From assembly GCA_023399355.1 (NCBI GenBank), contig JAEWQC010000079.1, positions 1 through 64,000 on the forward strand: a stretch of 64,000 nucleotides of DNA, given 5' to 3'. The position numbers were made by a program, and so were the translations under genes. This document shows, piece after piece, positions 53,478 through 62,548 of this stretch. Source of the stretch: Bacillota bacterium (GTDB taxonomy: Bacteria; Bacillota; Clostridia; Acetivibrionales; DTU013). Every line of letters begins with the position of its first letter. The first letter of the stretch is position 1. The notes under the pieces were generated by a model. It ran no database searches and was not told where the DNA came from. It saw only the letters and a program-made list of their open reading frames with translations.

Positions 53478-54242
53478 ATGTTAATAAAGAAAGAGATAAA
53501 AGATCTGTTGAGGATTGAAATTTATGATAATGAGGAGGCTATGGGACAGGCATCGGCCGCATATGGAGCGCAAGTACTGAAGGAGCTGTGCGGGAAACAG
53601 GACGAAGTGAACATTCTGGTCTCTACCGCACGTTCCCAGGAGAGCATGATGCGGGTGCTGGAAGCAACTGAGGGTATAGACTGGAGCAAAATCAACCTGT
53701 TCCATGTCGATGAATACATCGGCCTTCCGGAAGGGGACGAACACCGGCTGAGCTTTCAACTGCTGGGGTACTTTTTCAGGACAACCCCTTTCAAAGCAAC
53801 ATATTTCATGAATCCTCTTGCTCCTGATTTGAAAATCGAGTGCCGCCGTTATGAGAATCTTCTTAAGAAGCATCCGGTGGATATTTCCTTTGTAGGAATT
53901 GGTGATAATGGACATCTCGCATTTAACGAACCCCACATTGCAGATTTTAATGATCCGGTGTTCGTGAAAACGGTCGATATTGACCCGGTTTCAAAAAATC
54001 AGTTAGTACAGCATAAAAATTATGACAACCCTGAGCAAATGCCGGACCGGGCTTTTACACTGACACTTCCCGCTCTGATGAGTGCGAAAGCTGTTATTTG
54101 TACTGTACCGTTTACTAGCAAAGCCAAGGCCGTTGCCCGTTCGCTGAAAGGACCCCTCGAAACAGCCTGCCCTGCATCAATCATGCGTCGTCATCCTGAC
54201 GCCGTGCTGTTTTTGGACAGCGACAGTGCAAGCCTCTTATAG
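53478..54242 (+). CDS. nagB: Glucosamine-6-phosphate deaminase family protein
   Basis: 254 aa from the ATG at 53478 (AAGGATGA upstream). Sugar-phosphate isomerase/deaminase fold with NILVSTARSQ, LFHVDEYIGL and the active-site block GIGDNGHLAFNEP. Converts glucosamine-6-phosphate to fructose-6-phosphate plus ammonia, feeding glycolysis. The phosphate loop reads STARSQ where NagB usually has TGSTP, so substrate may differ. Second paralogue follows 60 bp later. Confidence 0.82.
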   Translation: MLIKKEIKDLLRIEIYDNEEAMGQASAAYGAQVLKELCGKQDEVNILVSTARSQESMMRVLEATEGIDWSKINLFHVDEYIGLPEGDEHRLSFQLLGYFFRTTPFKATYFMNPLAPDLKIECRRYENLLKKHPVDISFVGIGDNGHLAFNEPHIADFNDPVFVKTVDIDPVSKNQLVQHKNYDNPEQMPDRAFTLTLPALMSAKAVICTVPFTSKAKAVARSLKGPLETACPASIMRRHPDAVLFLDSDSASLL

Positions 54243-54302
54243 CACAGTGAACCGCTTTCAATAAATAATAGAAGTAATTTGAAATAACAAAGGAGAGATT
54301 AC

Positions 54303-55037
54303 ATGGAACATCAAATTTTGGAAAATTCCAAAGAACTCGGGAAAACTGCAGCGGAGTACTGTGCGGGGATTCTTAAAAGAACCATAGAAGAGAAAGGTTT
54401 TGCCAGGATGATACTTTCAACCGGAGCCTCTCAGTTCGACACCTTGAATGCATTGGTAAAGGAAGATGTTGATTGGAGCAAGGTGGAAATGTTTCATCTC
54501 GATGAGTATTTTAACATGCCGGTTACCCATCCTGCCAGTTTTAGGAAGTACCTCGAGGACAGATTTGTCAGCAGGATAAATCTGAAAAAAGTAAACTATG
54601 TAAGTGGTGAAGGGAACGTCCGGGAAAACATAAATATACTGACGCAGGAAATCAGGAAAGCACCGATTGATCTTGCACTGATTGGGATTGGTGAGAATGC
54701 CCATATTGCATTTAATGACCCGCCGGCTGATTTTGACACGAAAGAAGCCTATATTGTTGTGAATCTGGATGAGAAGTGCAGAAAACAGCAGCTCGGTGAA
54801 GGCTGGTTCCCGACGCTTGAAGATGTGCCCCAAAAAGCAATATCAATGACAGTTCACCAGATAATGGACAGTAATATTATTGTCTCATGTGTACCTTATA
54901 AAGTGAAGGCAGAGGCTGTAAGAAATACACTTTCCAGTGAGATCACAAACAGGATACCTGCGACAATACTTAAGAAGCACTGTAATTGGACTCTTTTTTT
55001 AGATAAGGATTCTGCTTCTTTGATTGATAGGAAATAA
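54303..55037 (+). CDS. Second glucosamine-6-phosphate deaminase-like protein
   Basis: 244 aa. Same fold as its neighbour: MILSTGASQFDTLNALV, MFHLDEYFNM and GIGENAHIAFNDP. The usual GH and FNEP are AH and FNDP, and the phosphate loop is closer to the canonical form (STGASQ). The two genes are diverged paralogues and may act on different amino sugars or form a heteromer. RBS AAGGAGAG. Confidence 0.82.
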   Translation: MEHQILENSKELGKTAAEYCAGILKRTIEEKGFARMILSTGASQFDTLNALVKEDVDWSKVEMFHLDEYFNMPVTHPASFRKYLEDRFVSRINLKKVNYVSGEGNVRENINILTQEIRKAPIDLALIGIGENAHIAFNDPPADFDTKEAYIVVNLDEKCRKQQLGEGWFPTLEDVPQKAISMTVHQIMDSNIIVSCVPYKVKAEAVRNTLSSEITNRIPATILKKHCNWTLFLDKDSASLIDRK

Positions 55038-55041
55038 GGAG

Positions 55042-55380
55042 ATGATAGTTGAAAAGATATGGGAAGAAAATGAAAATGAAAATGAAAAAAACCATGAGAA
55101 ATTATTGATAGGGAAAGATCGAACTGAGACTATTGCTTTGGGATATGTATCGGTGGACCATGGTGAAAGCACGCATCCGGGCTTTCACCATGATGAGGAA
55201 GAAATTTACGTTATCCTGAAGGGGAAAGCCACACTAACAATCGGAGAAGAGGAGTGTGAGGTTGGACCGGGTTCTGTTGCTTATGTACCCAGGAATCAAC
55301 CTCATAACATGACTTGTGTATCAGAAGAAAAACTTGAATATTTATATTTTGCAAATTGGCCGGATAGTACACCTTTGTAA
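55042..55380 (+). CDS. Cupin domain protein
   Basis: 112 aa from the ATG at 55042, which directly abuts AAGGAG, so translation may depend on coupling to the gene before, five bases away. One cupin barrel: motif 1 GFHHDEEEIYVILKGKA with the metal-binding His-His-Glu set, motif 2 PRNQPHNM. Last gene of the amino-sugar operon; may be a sugar isomerase or sensor. Confidence 0.82.
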   Translation: MIVEKIWEENENENEKNHEKLLIGKDRTETIALGYVSVDHGESTHPGFHHDEEEIYVILKGKATLTIGEEECEVGPGSVAYVPRNQPHNMTCVSEEKLEYLYFANWPDSTPL

Positions 55381-55582
55381 ATCTATTTATAGATACCTGC
55401 CCTTTTGATATTCATCACAGATCATGCAAATTCCCTTTTGTGAATATTGTTTTTATAAAACTTAACATACTAATCCTGTAGCAGGGATTGTTTTAATACG
55501 AGTTTTGTGACAATATAAAGTATATCTCACATGGAATGTGCAGGATTTTAATTTGATATAGTTGGGACGGTGTCTTCAATAG

Positions 55583-56410
55583 ATGGAACAATTACTTTGG
55601 CTAATACCGCTGGGATTTGCAGTAGGGACGCTCGGAACGTTGATCGGAGCGGGCGGTGGCTTTATCCTGGTGCCGGTACTTCTGATCGTATACCCTGATA
55701 AAAGTCCGGAAACCATAACAAGTATTTCTTTGGCGGTTGTTTTTTTCAATGCGGTTTCAGGAACCCATGCCTATGCAAAAATGAAGAGGATTGATTACAA
55801 GTCAGGCCTTATATTTGCTGCTGCAGGAATTCCGGGGTCGCTGATTGGTGCCATGGCCACTTCCATGCTGCCGAGGTATTGGTTTGATATCATCTTCGGC
55901 ATGCTGATGGTTGCCGTATCTACATTTCTTGCCTTTCGAACAATCAGGGAAAAGCAAAACGGGAATAAGCCCGCAGAGAATAAAACAGGACATTTTCTCC
56001 GGGAAATCATAGATGCGGACGGCATGAAGCATATTTTTTCGTATAATCCTTCAAGGGGTATCATAATCAGTATATTTGTCGGATTCCTGTCCAGTATGAT
56101 GGGCATCGGAGGTGGGATTATCCATGTCCCGGCTATGATCAACCTGCTGAATTTTCCAGTCCATATCGCGACTGCAACATCTCATTTCATGCTGATCATC
56201 ATGTCGTTTACCGGAAGTATCGTCCACGTCTTCGATGGTGCACTGGTGAAAGGAATGCTGCAGATATTCGGGCTTGCCATCGGTGTTGTTTTCGGGGCGC
56301 GTCTCGGAGCAAAGCTGTCCAGGAAGGTCAAAGGCTCCTTCATCGTATTGGGACTGGCCTGCGCGCTCGGCCTGGTAGGTATCCGTCTGATTGTTGCCGC
56401 ATTGATTTGA
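55583..56410 (+). CDS. TauE/SafE family sulfite/anion exporter
   Basis: 275 aa, about eight helices, with two repeated halves marked by GTLIGAGGGFILVPVLL and GFLSSMMGIGGGIIHVPAMI. Family members move sulfite, sulfoacetate or related anions. RBS region is weak. Alone between the cupin gene and a terminator. Confidence 0.88.
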   Translation: MEQLLWLIPLGFAVGTLGTLIGAGGGFILVPVLLIVYPDKSPETITSISLAVVFFNAVSGTHAYAKMKRIDYKSGLIFAAAGIPGSLIGAMATSMLPRYWFDIIFGMLMVAVSTFLAFRTIREKQNGNKPAENKTGHFLREIIDADGMKHIFSYNPSRGIIISIFVGFLSSMMGIGGGIIHVPAMINLLNFPVHIATATSHFMLIIMSFTGSIVHVFDGALVKGMLQIFGLAIGVVFGARLGAKLSRKVKGSFIVLGLACALGLVGIRLIVAALI

Positions 56411-56571
56411 GGAAGCGTATATTCCCAGTCTGTTGTTCAATTTGCTGTGAGAGTATTCAATATGGAGGGTGTCTGCAAGGTTTATCAGCTGGCAGAATAA
56501 ATGAGAAAACAATTATAAATGTACTTTATCTTGAGAATCCGGCTGTATTCCAATAAAATCATCGTAAGAGG

Positions 56572-56611
56572 GCTGCTGACGAAACATTGCTTTCGCAGCA
56601 GCTTTTATTTT
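56572..56611 (+). terminator. Rho-independent terminator
   Basis: GCTGCTG (56572-56578) pairs with CAGCAGC (56596-56602), extended by CGAAA/TTTCG, with a T run to 56611. About 160 bp after tauE. Confidence 0.85.
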
Positions 56612-56659
56612 GTATGGATCTGGCGTTAAGGGGTAAGATGGAGGGCTTTAAAGAGTATG

Positions 56660-56960
56660 ACACAAATAGGTGATGGGAATTAGGGAAACTAACTGTATTC
56701 GGGGAACGTTGTGGAGTTGTCTCCGGAGTCGGTGGTAAGCGGCGGCAACCTGATACGCTCATCTAATACAGCTCATAAAGACTCCAATAAAGCACCTATA
56801 AGTGTTTGAAAAAACATCTTAGTGCACTCGGGCTAAAACAAAAAAAGCCGACCGCCCTAAAAGTTTTAACCCGTACAGTGCACTTGATGCTTTTTCATAG
56901 AGCCCTGACAGGCTCTACACCGCCGAGTGGCGCCCTTTGGCCGCTTTCCGGCGGTGGAGA
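56660..56960 (+). ncRNA. Candidate structured noncoding RNA (~300 nt)
   Basis: GC-rich, gene-free stretch with several nested pairings: ATAGGTG (56666-56672) with CACCTAT (56793-56799), enclosing GGAGTC (56725-56730) with GACTCC (56780-56785); AGTGCACT (56821-56828) with its repeat at 56877-56884; AGAGCC/GGCTCT (56899-56916); CACCGCCG/CGGCGGTG (56918-56956). No ORF with a RBS. It does not carry the RNase P, tmRNA or SRP core motifs I know. The strand is uncertain because stems are symmetrical; plus is assumed. May belong to one of the large Firmicute RNA classes. Confidence 0.5.
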
Positions 56961-57165
56961 GTGGCGAACCTCCTTTAACTTGCTATAAAAACTTTTGAAT
57001 TATACAAAAAAATTGAAACACCTGCTTTGAAATTTAAAGCAAGAATTATCCCACTTTGAATTTCCACAAAACTGCTGCACATACTTAAACAAATGTTCAT
57101 TATCAAACAGATAGAAAGATATACCGTATACGGTTGCTACTAAAATAAAGTACTGAGATGAAAGG

Positions 57166-59148
57166 ATGAGTATTATCAACGCACATGCATCGACAGCACT
57201 GGAATATGACAAGGTCAAAGAAGAACTGAAGCAGTATGCATTAAGCGAGGCTGCAAAGGCCAGGCTGGAAATGCTTGAGCCGTCTGTGGACATGGAAGTG
57301 ATCAAAGGCTGGCTGCAGGAGACAACAGAGGCTGCAGCGGCACTGGCTGTGAATTCCAGCGTTCCTCTTAGTACAATGACCGAACTTGCGAATTCGATGC
57401 GCAAGATTGAAAAGGGATTAATTCTGCAGCCGGATGAGTTGTATACCGTGAAAAATCTTCTTGAAACCGTAAAGCGCATGAAAAAATATATGATGGCTAT
57501 GGAACAGACGGCACCGGTAATATCCTCTTATGCACGTTCCATGTATCCGCTTGGAGAGCTTTATGATGAAATTGACCGCTGCATCGTCAACGGAAGGGTC
57601 GATGACAGGGCAAGCGCCGAATTGCACAGGCTTCGCAAGAAGATTGAGATTTCGGATGACAGGATCAGGCAGAAGCTGAACAGCCTGCTGAACGCTGCTG
57701 CTGCTGCGGGCTTTTTGCAGGATGCCCTTATCAGCACCAGGAACGCAAGATATGTCATACCTGTTAAGCGGGAACACCGCAGGAGTATCGACGGCAGCGT
57801 GCATGATACCTCCTCCAGCGGCTCCACGTTATTTATCGAACCGGCAGGGATATCAAAGCTGCAGGAAGAATTGAACCTGTTGAGGATAGAGGAAGAGAAT
57901 GAGGCTTATCGCATCCTCTCCTTTATTACAAACCTCGTAGACAGCCATTCCAGAGAGGTTTCCATTGATATGGAAGCATTAGCCCATTATGATTTCATCT
58001 TTGCAAAAGGGAAGTACAGCCGCTCGATGGATATGGACAGCGTCTCTCTCAATACCTGTGGAAGAATCAATATGGCAGGTGCCAGGCATCCGCTGATCGG
58101 GCGATCCGCTGTTCCGCTGGATTTCAATATCGGTGACGGCTACAGGGCGCTTGTCATAACCGGCCCGAATACGGGCGGCAAGACGGTTGCGTTAAAAACG
58201 GTCGGCTTGTTGTCACTCATGGTTCAGTCCGGACTGCATGTACCTGTGAGCACTGGCAGCGAATTTGCTGTTTTCACGGATATTCTTGCAGATATAGGTG
58301 ACGGCCAGAGTATTGAGCAGTCACTGAGCACGTTTTCATCGCATGTGAGGAACATATCGACCATTATAGAATGTGCAAGTCCCAATACACTTGTCATCAT
58401 GGATGAGGTTGGTGCAGGCACGGATCCTTCGGAAGGAATGGGTTTTGCCGTAGCCGTACTGGAACAGGTTTACGCAAGGGGTGCCACAATACTGGGAACG
58501 ACGCATTACAGCGAGATAAAAGAGTTTGCCGCGATAACACCCGGGTTTAAGAATGGCTGCATGGGCTTCGACATCAATACGTTAAAGCCGCTGTTCAGTT
58601 TGAAAATAGGACAGCCTGGAGAAAGCAATGCTTTTTTAATTGCACTGCGGCTCGGCATCGATATGAAGCTGATTGAAAGGGCGCATGAGATTACCTATAA
58701 AGAAAAAATGGATTACTCACACTTGCTGTCTGCAGAACAGGAAAGGCTTGTCGACCGGGAGGCTGTTGCCAGCCATGAACAGCAGATCAGGGATGCAGAA
58801 AAGGCGAAAAGCTTTTTAAAGCAGGCTGAAATTCTGGAAAAGAATGAGGAAAGAAAATCACAGAAACATTTTAACATAGGAGACTGTGTAAGCATCAGCT
58901 CCATGTCGAGGACCGGTATCGTCTGTGAACCTGAAAACGATAAAGGCGAAATCGTTGTCATGGTCATGAAAAAGAAATTCAGAGTGAATGTAAAACGGCT
59001 GACACTTTATATCGACGGCAAGGAGTTATATCCGGAAGGGTATGATTATAATGTCATACTTGAAAGCAAGGGGGACAGGAAGAAAAAGAAATTGATGGGT
59101 AAAAGGCATGTTGAGGGCCTTGTGATAGAAAAAAGCAGGGAAACATAA
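57166..59148 (+). CDS. MutS2-like protein lacking the Smr nuclease domain
   Basis: 660 aa. Contains the MutS2 core and clamp (about 1-310), then the ATPase with Walker A GPNTGGKTVALK (about 332) and Walker B LVIMDEVGAGTDPSEG. It ends after a KOW-like segment (FNIGDCVSISSMSRTG) without the ~80-residue Smr endonuclease domain of full-length MutS2 (about 790 aa). It may be a MutS2 paralogue acting in ribosome rescue or recombination control without cleavage. RBS AAAGG abuts the ATG. Confidence 0.87.
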   Translation: MSIINAHASTALEYDKVKEELKQYALSEAAKARLEMLEPSVDMEVIKGWLQETTEAAAALAVNSSVPLSTMTELANSMRKIEKGLILQPDELYTVKNLLETVKRMKKYMMAMEQTAPVISSYARSMYPLGELYDEIDRCIVNGRVDDRASAELHRLRKKIEISDDRIRQKLNSLLNAAAAAGFLQDALISTRNARYVIPVKREHRRSIDGSVHDTSSSGSTLFIEPAGISKLQEELNLLRIEEENEAYRILSFITNLVDSHSREVSIDMEALAHYDFIFAKGKYSRSMDMDSVSLNTCGRINMAGARHPLIGRSAVPLDFNIGDGYRALVITGPNTGGKTVALKTVGLLSLMVQSGLHVPVSTGSEFAVFTDILADIGDGQSIEQSLSTFSSHVRNISTIIECASPNTLVIMDEVGAGTDPSEGMGFAVAVLEQVYARGATILGTTHYSEIKEFAAITPGFKNGCMGFDINTLKPLFSLKIGQPGESNAFLIALRLGIDMKLIERAHEITYKEKMDYSHLLSAEQERLVDREAVASHEQQIRDAEKAKSFLKQAEILEKNEERKSQKHFNIGDCVSISSMSRTGIVCEPENDKGEIVVMVMKKKFRVNVKRLTLYIDGKELYPEGYDYNVILESKGDRKKKKLMGKRHVEGLVIEKSRET

Positions 59149-59263
59149 AAAGCAGGGAAACAAATTATTCATTCAGATAAGTTCTCTGTTGAAAAGTGTT
59201 AACATAGTTCCTTCCATGCGAGTATTATAAACTATGAAGTTCAGGGCTGCAGGAAGGTGTGGC

Positions 59264-59704
59264 ATGGAAGGTGTTCACGATACGGCGGAGAAGTATTTGT
59301 CAATAAATACAGGGGATACCTGTTCATTTCAACGAGAAATCACCGAACAAATGATAGCGTCATTTGCTGAACTTTCCGGCGATTACAATCCCGTTCACAT
59401 GGATAACGGTTATTGCCTTGAGCATGGAATCGGGTCCAGAATCACCCACGGAATGCTTGTGCTTTCTTTTGTATCGACGCTGATCGGCATGCACCTTCCA
59501 GGCAAGGGCGCCGTCTGGTTGTCGCAGTCCTTTGACTTCATTTCTCCGGCAAGGGTCGGGGATGTTCTGACGATAACAGGCCGGGTATTGGAAAAAAACA
59601 GCAATAATTCACTTGGACTGGGTGTTATAACCATGAAGGTCAGTGTCACGAATCAGAATAAGGCACTTATCGTTCGTGGGACTGTTAAAGTTTTGTTAAA
59701 ATAG
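59264..59704 (+). CDS. MaoC-like (R)-specific enoyl-acyl hydratase / dehydratase
   Basis: 146 aa from the ATG at 59264 (GGAAGG six bases upstream). Hot-dog fold with the hydratase motif FAELSGDYNPVHMDNGYC and GSRITHGML, holding catalytic Asp and His. Acts on 3-hydroxyacyl/enoyl thioesters. First of four genes, MaoC-SDR-FkbH-ACP, which suggests a short acyl chain is built or modified on the ACP. Confidence 0.87.
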   Translation: MEGVHDTAEKYLSINTGDTCSFQREITEQMIASFAELSGDYNPVHMDNGYCLEHGIGSRITHGMLVLSFVSTLIGMHLPGKGAVWLSQSFDFISPARVGDVLTITGRVLEKNSNNSLGLGVITMKVSVTNQNKALIVRGTVKVLLK

Positions 59705-59724
59705 GACAGAGGCAAGAACAAAAA

Positions 59725-60480
59725 ATGAAAAGAGTTATTTTGGTTACCGGAGGAAGCAGAGGATTAGGCGCTTTTCTGGTAAATAAGTTATCGGGTGATA
59801 CCCGGCAGCTAACCGGGAAAGATACCGAAACGACCGTGATCTTTACTTATGTAAATTCACCGGAAAATGCATTAAAGTTGGCATCAGGCCCGGAAAATAT
59901 ACAGGGGTTCAAATGTGACCAGCGGGACGAGACTCAGGTGAAGCAGTGTCATGAAATGATCCTTGAAAGATACGGAAGGCTTGACGTCCTTATCAATAAT
60001 GCCTGCTCGGCATTTACACCCTGCGACCTGTTATCGTCCGGCTGGGACAGATTCCAGGAACTGCTTGACACAAATCTGAAGGGAACATACCTTCACACGC
60101 GCGAAGCAGCTGAAATAATGAAAAAGCAAGGATCTGGCAGGATTATAAATATTTTGTCCTCCTATGTTCTGAATACTCCGCCTGAAAAAATCTCATTTTA
60201 CATTACGGCAAAATATGCGCTTCTTGGACTCACCAGGTCCTCGGCGGTAGAACTGGTCAAACACGGCATAACAGTGAACGCCATATCTCCCGGACTCATG
60301 GAAACAGACCTGTCCGGTTATCTTCCAAGAAAATACCTTGAGGTATATGCCAGCCGGCATCCAATGAAAAGAATGACACAGCCTTGCGATGTAGCGAATG
60401 CCGTAACGTATCTGATTTCAGACGGGGCTGGTTTTCTCAATGGAGTAAATATTCCGGTAAACGGAGGTGAGTCATTCTGA
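59725..60480 (+). CDS. SDR family oxidoreductase, FabG-like
   Basis: 251 aa. Rossmann motif VTGGSRGLGAF, NNA in DVLINNACSA, and the catalytic Ser-Tyr-Lys in ILSSYV ... FYITAKYALLG. NADPH-type 3-oxoacyl reductase-like. Its TGA overlaps the ATG of the FkbH-like gene. Confidence 0.9.
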   Translation: MKRVILVTGGSRGLGAFLVNKLSGDTRQLTGKDTETTVIFTYVNSPENALKLASGPENIQGFKCDQRDETQVKQCHEMILERYGRLDVLINNACSAFTPCDLLSSGWDRFQELLDTNLKGTYLHTREAAEIMKKQGSGRIINILSSYVLNTPPEKISFYITAKYALLGLTRSSAVELVKHGITVNAISPGLMETDLSGYLPRKYLEVYASRHPMKRMTQPCDVANAVTYLISDGAGFLNGVNIPVNGGESF

Positions 60481-62183
60481 TGAAGGACTCCATCAATATT
60501 GCCGTTTTGGGCAACTCTACTACGGATTTCACAGGTATTGCACTTGCAAACGAGTGCATAATGTACGGAATTAAAGCATCCGTTTATAATGCGCCGTATC
60601 AGCAGTACAACCAGCAGATCATGGATCCTGCCAGCGGCTTTTATGCATCAGATCCCGGCCTGGCCATACTGCAGCTGGACGGCCGCATATTGTACCCGGA
60701 GTGGTTCAAATTTTCAACCTTTGCCAATAGCAATAGTACGGAGTTGGAAAATCGTGTCCAGAAGGTCGCGGACGTTCTGGTATCCTTGATACAAACTATT
60801 CATAGGCATTCTAATACAAAAATTATTGTCAACAACTTCAAGGTGCCCTACCATGCGCCAAACGGTATTCTGGACAATCGGTCGGGCATGGGCCTTAAAC
60901 GCATGATAAATTTATTGAATATCAAGCTGGAGGATTTTACCTCGGCTACGGATTATGCATATGTTTTTGACTTTAGCGGTTTTTGCTCCCACATAGGGCA
61001 TATCCAGGCTGAAGACTATAAAATGGCTTATCTTGTGAAAAGCCAGCTGTCTTATCCTGCCACAAAGCTGCTGGCGAGAGAGTACATGCGGTATATTCTC
61101 CCGCTTATGTCCAGGAGCAGAAAGTGCCTTGTGCTTGACCTGGATAACACACTCTGGGGCGGGATTGCAGGTGAAGACGGCATTTCAGGAATCCGTCTCG
61201 ACTTATCCGGCCCGGGCAGATGCTATTACGATTTTCAGGAAGAAATTCTGAATCTATACGACAAGGGGATTCTTCTGGCTTTAAACAGCAAGAATAATCA
61301 GGAGGATGCACTTGATATCATCGAAAAGCACCCTCACATGCTGCTTAGAAAGCACTTTTTCTCCTGTCTGAAGGTCAACTGGCAGGACAAGGCAACGAAC
61401 ATGAAAGAAATCGCGAATGAATTAAACATCGGTCTGGACAGCCTTGTGTTTTTCGACGATAACCCGGTCGAACGCGATTATATTAAAAAGGCCTTCCCGG
61501 AAGTCCTGGTCATTGATGTACCGGATGAACCCGGCAGATATTGCGATGCACTTAAAAGGATGCCGGAGTTTGAAAAATTGGATGTAACGGACGAGGACAG
61601 GAAAAGGAATGAAATGGTTGGGCAAAACTGCAAACGAATTCAATGCCAGAAATCGTTCCGAAGTCTGGAAGAGTATCTGGCGAGCCTTGAAACAGAAATA
61701 ACGGTCATAAAGGCGGACGATTTCAATATCCCGCGAATTTCTCAGTTAACGCTGAAAACAAACCAGTTCAATATGACAACAAAAAGATACCAGGTTTCAG
61801 ATATCAAAAGAATGCTTGAAGCAGGGGATTATATAATTAACTGTTGTTCGGTATCCGACAGATTCGGGGATAATGGCATCACAGGCTGCTGTATTGTGAA
61901 GCTTGAAGGGTGCACCGCAGTAATCGATACCTTTCTATTAAGCTGCAGAGTCCTTGGCAGGAATGTGGAATATGTGTTTCTTGGCGCTGTAGTAAAACAA
62001 TTAAGAGAAATGAATATGGAAAGGATCATTGCGGAATACCTTCCTACTGAAAAAAACAAGGCAAACAGCGGCTTTTATACAAGGGCAGGTTTTACGGAGG
62101 TCAGCGCTGACGAACGCGGAGTGGTTTATGAGATGAAGAAGGCCACAACACCTTTGGGATTCACCTATATCAGTTGTAAATAG
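60480..62183 (+). CDS. FkbH-like HAD-IIIC family protein with C-terminal acetyltransferase-like domain
   Basis: 567 aa. N-domain (about 1-205) begins IAVLGNSTTDF, an SGNH-like opening; HAD motif I LVLDLDNTLWGG at about 216, motif II ALNSKNN, motif IV FFDDNPVE. The C-terminal ~170 residues are GNAT-like (LSQLTLKTNQFNMTTKRY ... NSGFYTRAGF). By analogy it loads a three-carbon glyceryl-type unit onto the ACP encoded 70 bp downstream. Paralogue of the 27000 gene, but in a different setting. Confidence 0.88.
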   Translation: MKDSINIAVLGNSTTDFTGIALANECIMYGIKASVYNAPYQQYNQQIMDPASGFYASDPGLAILQLDGRILYPEWFKFSTFANSNSTELENRVQKVADVLVSLIQTIHRHSNTKIIVNNFKVPYHAPNGILDNRSGMGLKRMINLLNIKLEDFTSATDYAYVFDFSGFCSHIGHIQAEDYKMAYLVKSQLSYPATKLLAREYMRYILPLMSRSRKCLVLDLDNTLWGGIAGEDGISGIRLDLSGPGRCYYDFQEEILNLYDKGILLALNSKNNQEDALDIIEKHPHMLLRKHFFSCLKVNWQDKATNMKEIANELNIGLDSLVFFDDNPVERDYIKKAFPEVLVIDVPDEPGRYCDALKRMPEFEKLDVTDEDRKRNEMVGQNCKRIQCQKSFRSLEEYLASLETEITVIKADDFNIPRISQLTLKTNQFNMTTKRYQVSDIKRMLEAGDYIINCCSVSDRFGDNGITGCCIVKLEGCTAVIDTFLLSCRVLGRNVEYVFLGAVVKQLREMNMERIIAEYLPTEKNKANSGFYTRAGFTEVSADERGVVYEMKKATTPLGFTYISCK

Positions 62184-62252
62184 GCTTTTGGAGGAGTAGT
62201 TCTGTTGAAATATTCAGGAGAAGTAATTTGAAATATAAGGGGGAGAACGGCT

Positions 62253-62480
62253 TTGGATAATGAATTCGTCAAAATGGTTGCGGGATTGCTGAAAATAGAT
62301 CCAGGACTCCTGAGGGAAGATTCGACGGCTTCGGAGATTCCGGAATGGGATTCCCTCAGCCACTGGCTGGTAATCGGAGAATTGGAAGATAAATATGGCG
62401 TGGAGTTCAGTATGGATGAGGCAATCGAATTCAGGAATCTGGGGGATATATACAATACTATAAAAAAGAAGCGGGCATAA
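62253..62480 (+). CDS. Acyl carrier protein
   Basis: 75 aa from a TTG start with GGGGGAG upstream. Carrier Ser34 in the canonical motif EWDSLSHW. Partner of the FkbH-like enzyme, MaoC and SDR of this cluster. Confidence 0.88.
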   Translation: MDNEFVKMVAGLLKIDPGLLREDSTASEIPEWDSLSHWLVIGELEDKYGVEFSMDEAIEFRNLGDIYNTIKKKRA

Positions 62481-62548
62481 CATCTCAACAACAGTATGCA
62501 CAGTAATGAATCTGAGCTTTTACTCCAAAGATCAAGGCGGACTGGTTT

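Noticed and set aside
56640..57000. RNase P RNA, tmRNA or SRP RNA
   Set aside because: The conserved core sequences that I know for these RNAs are not present.
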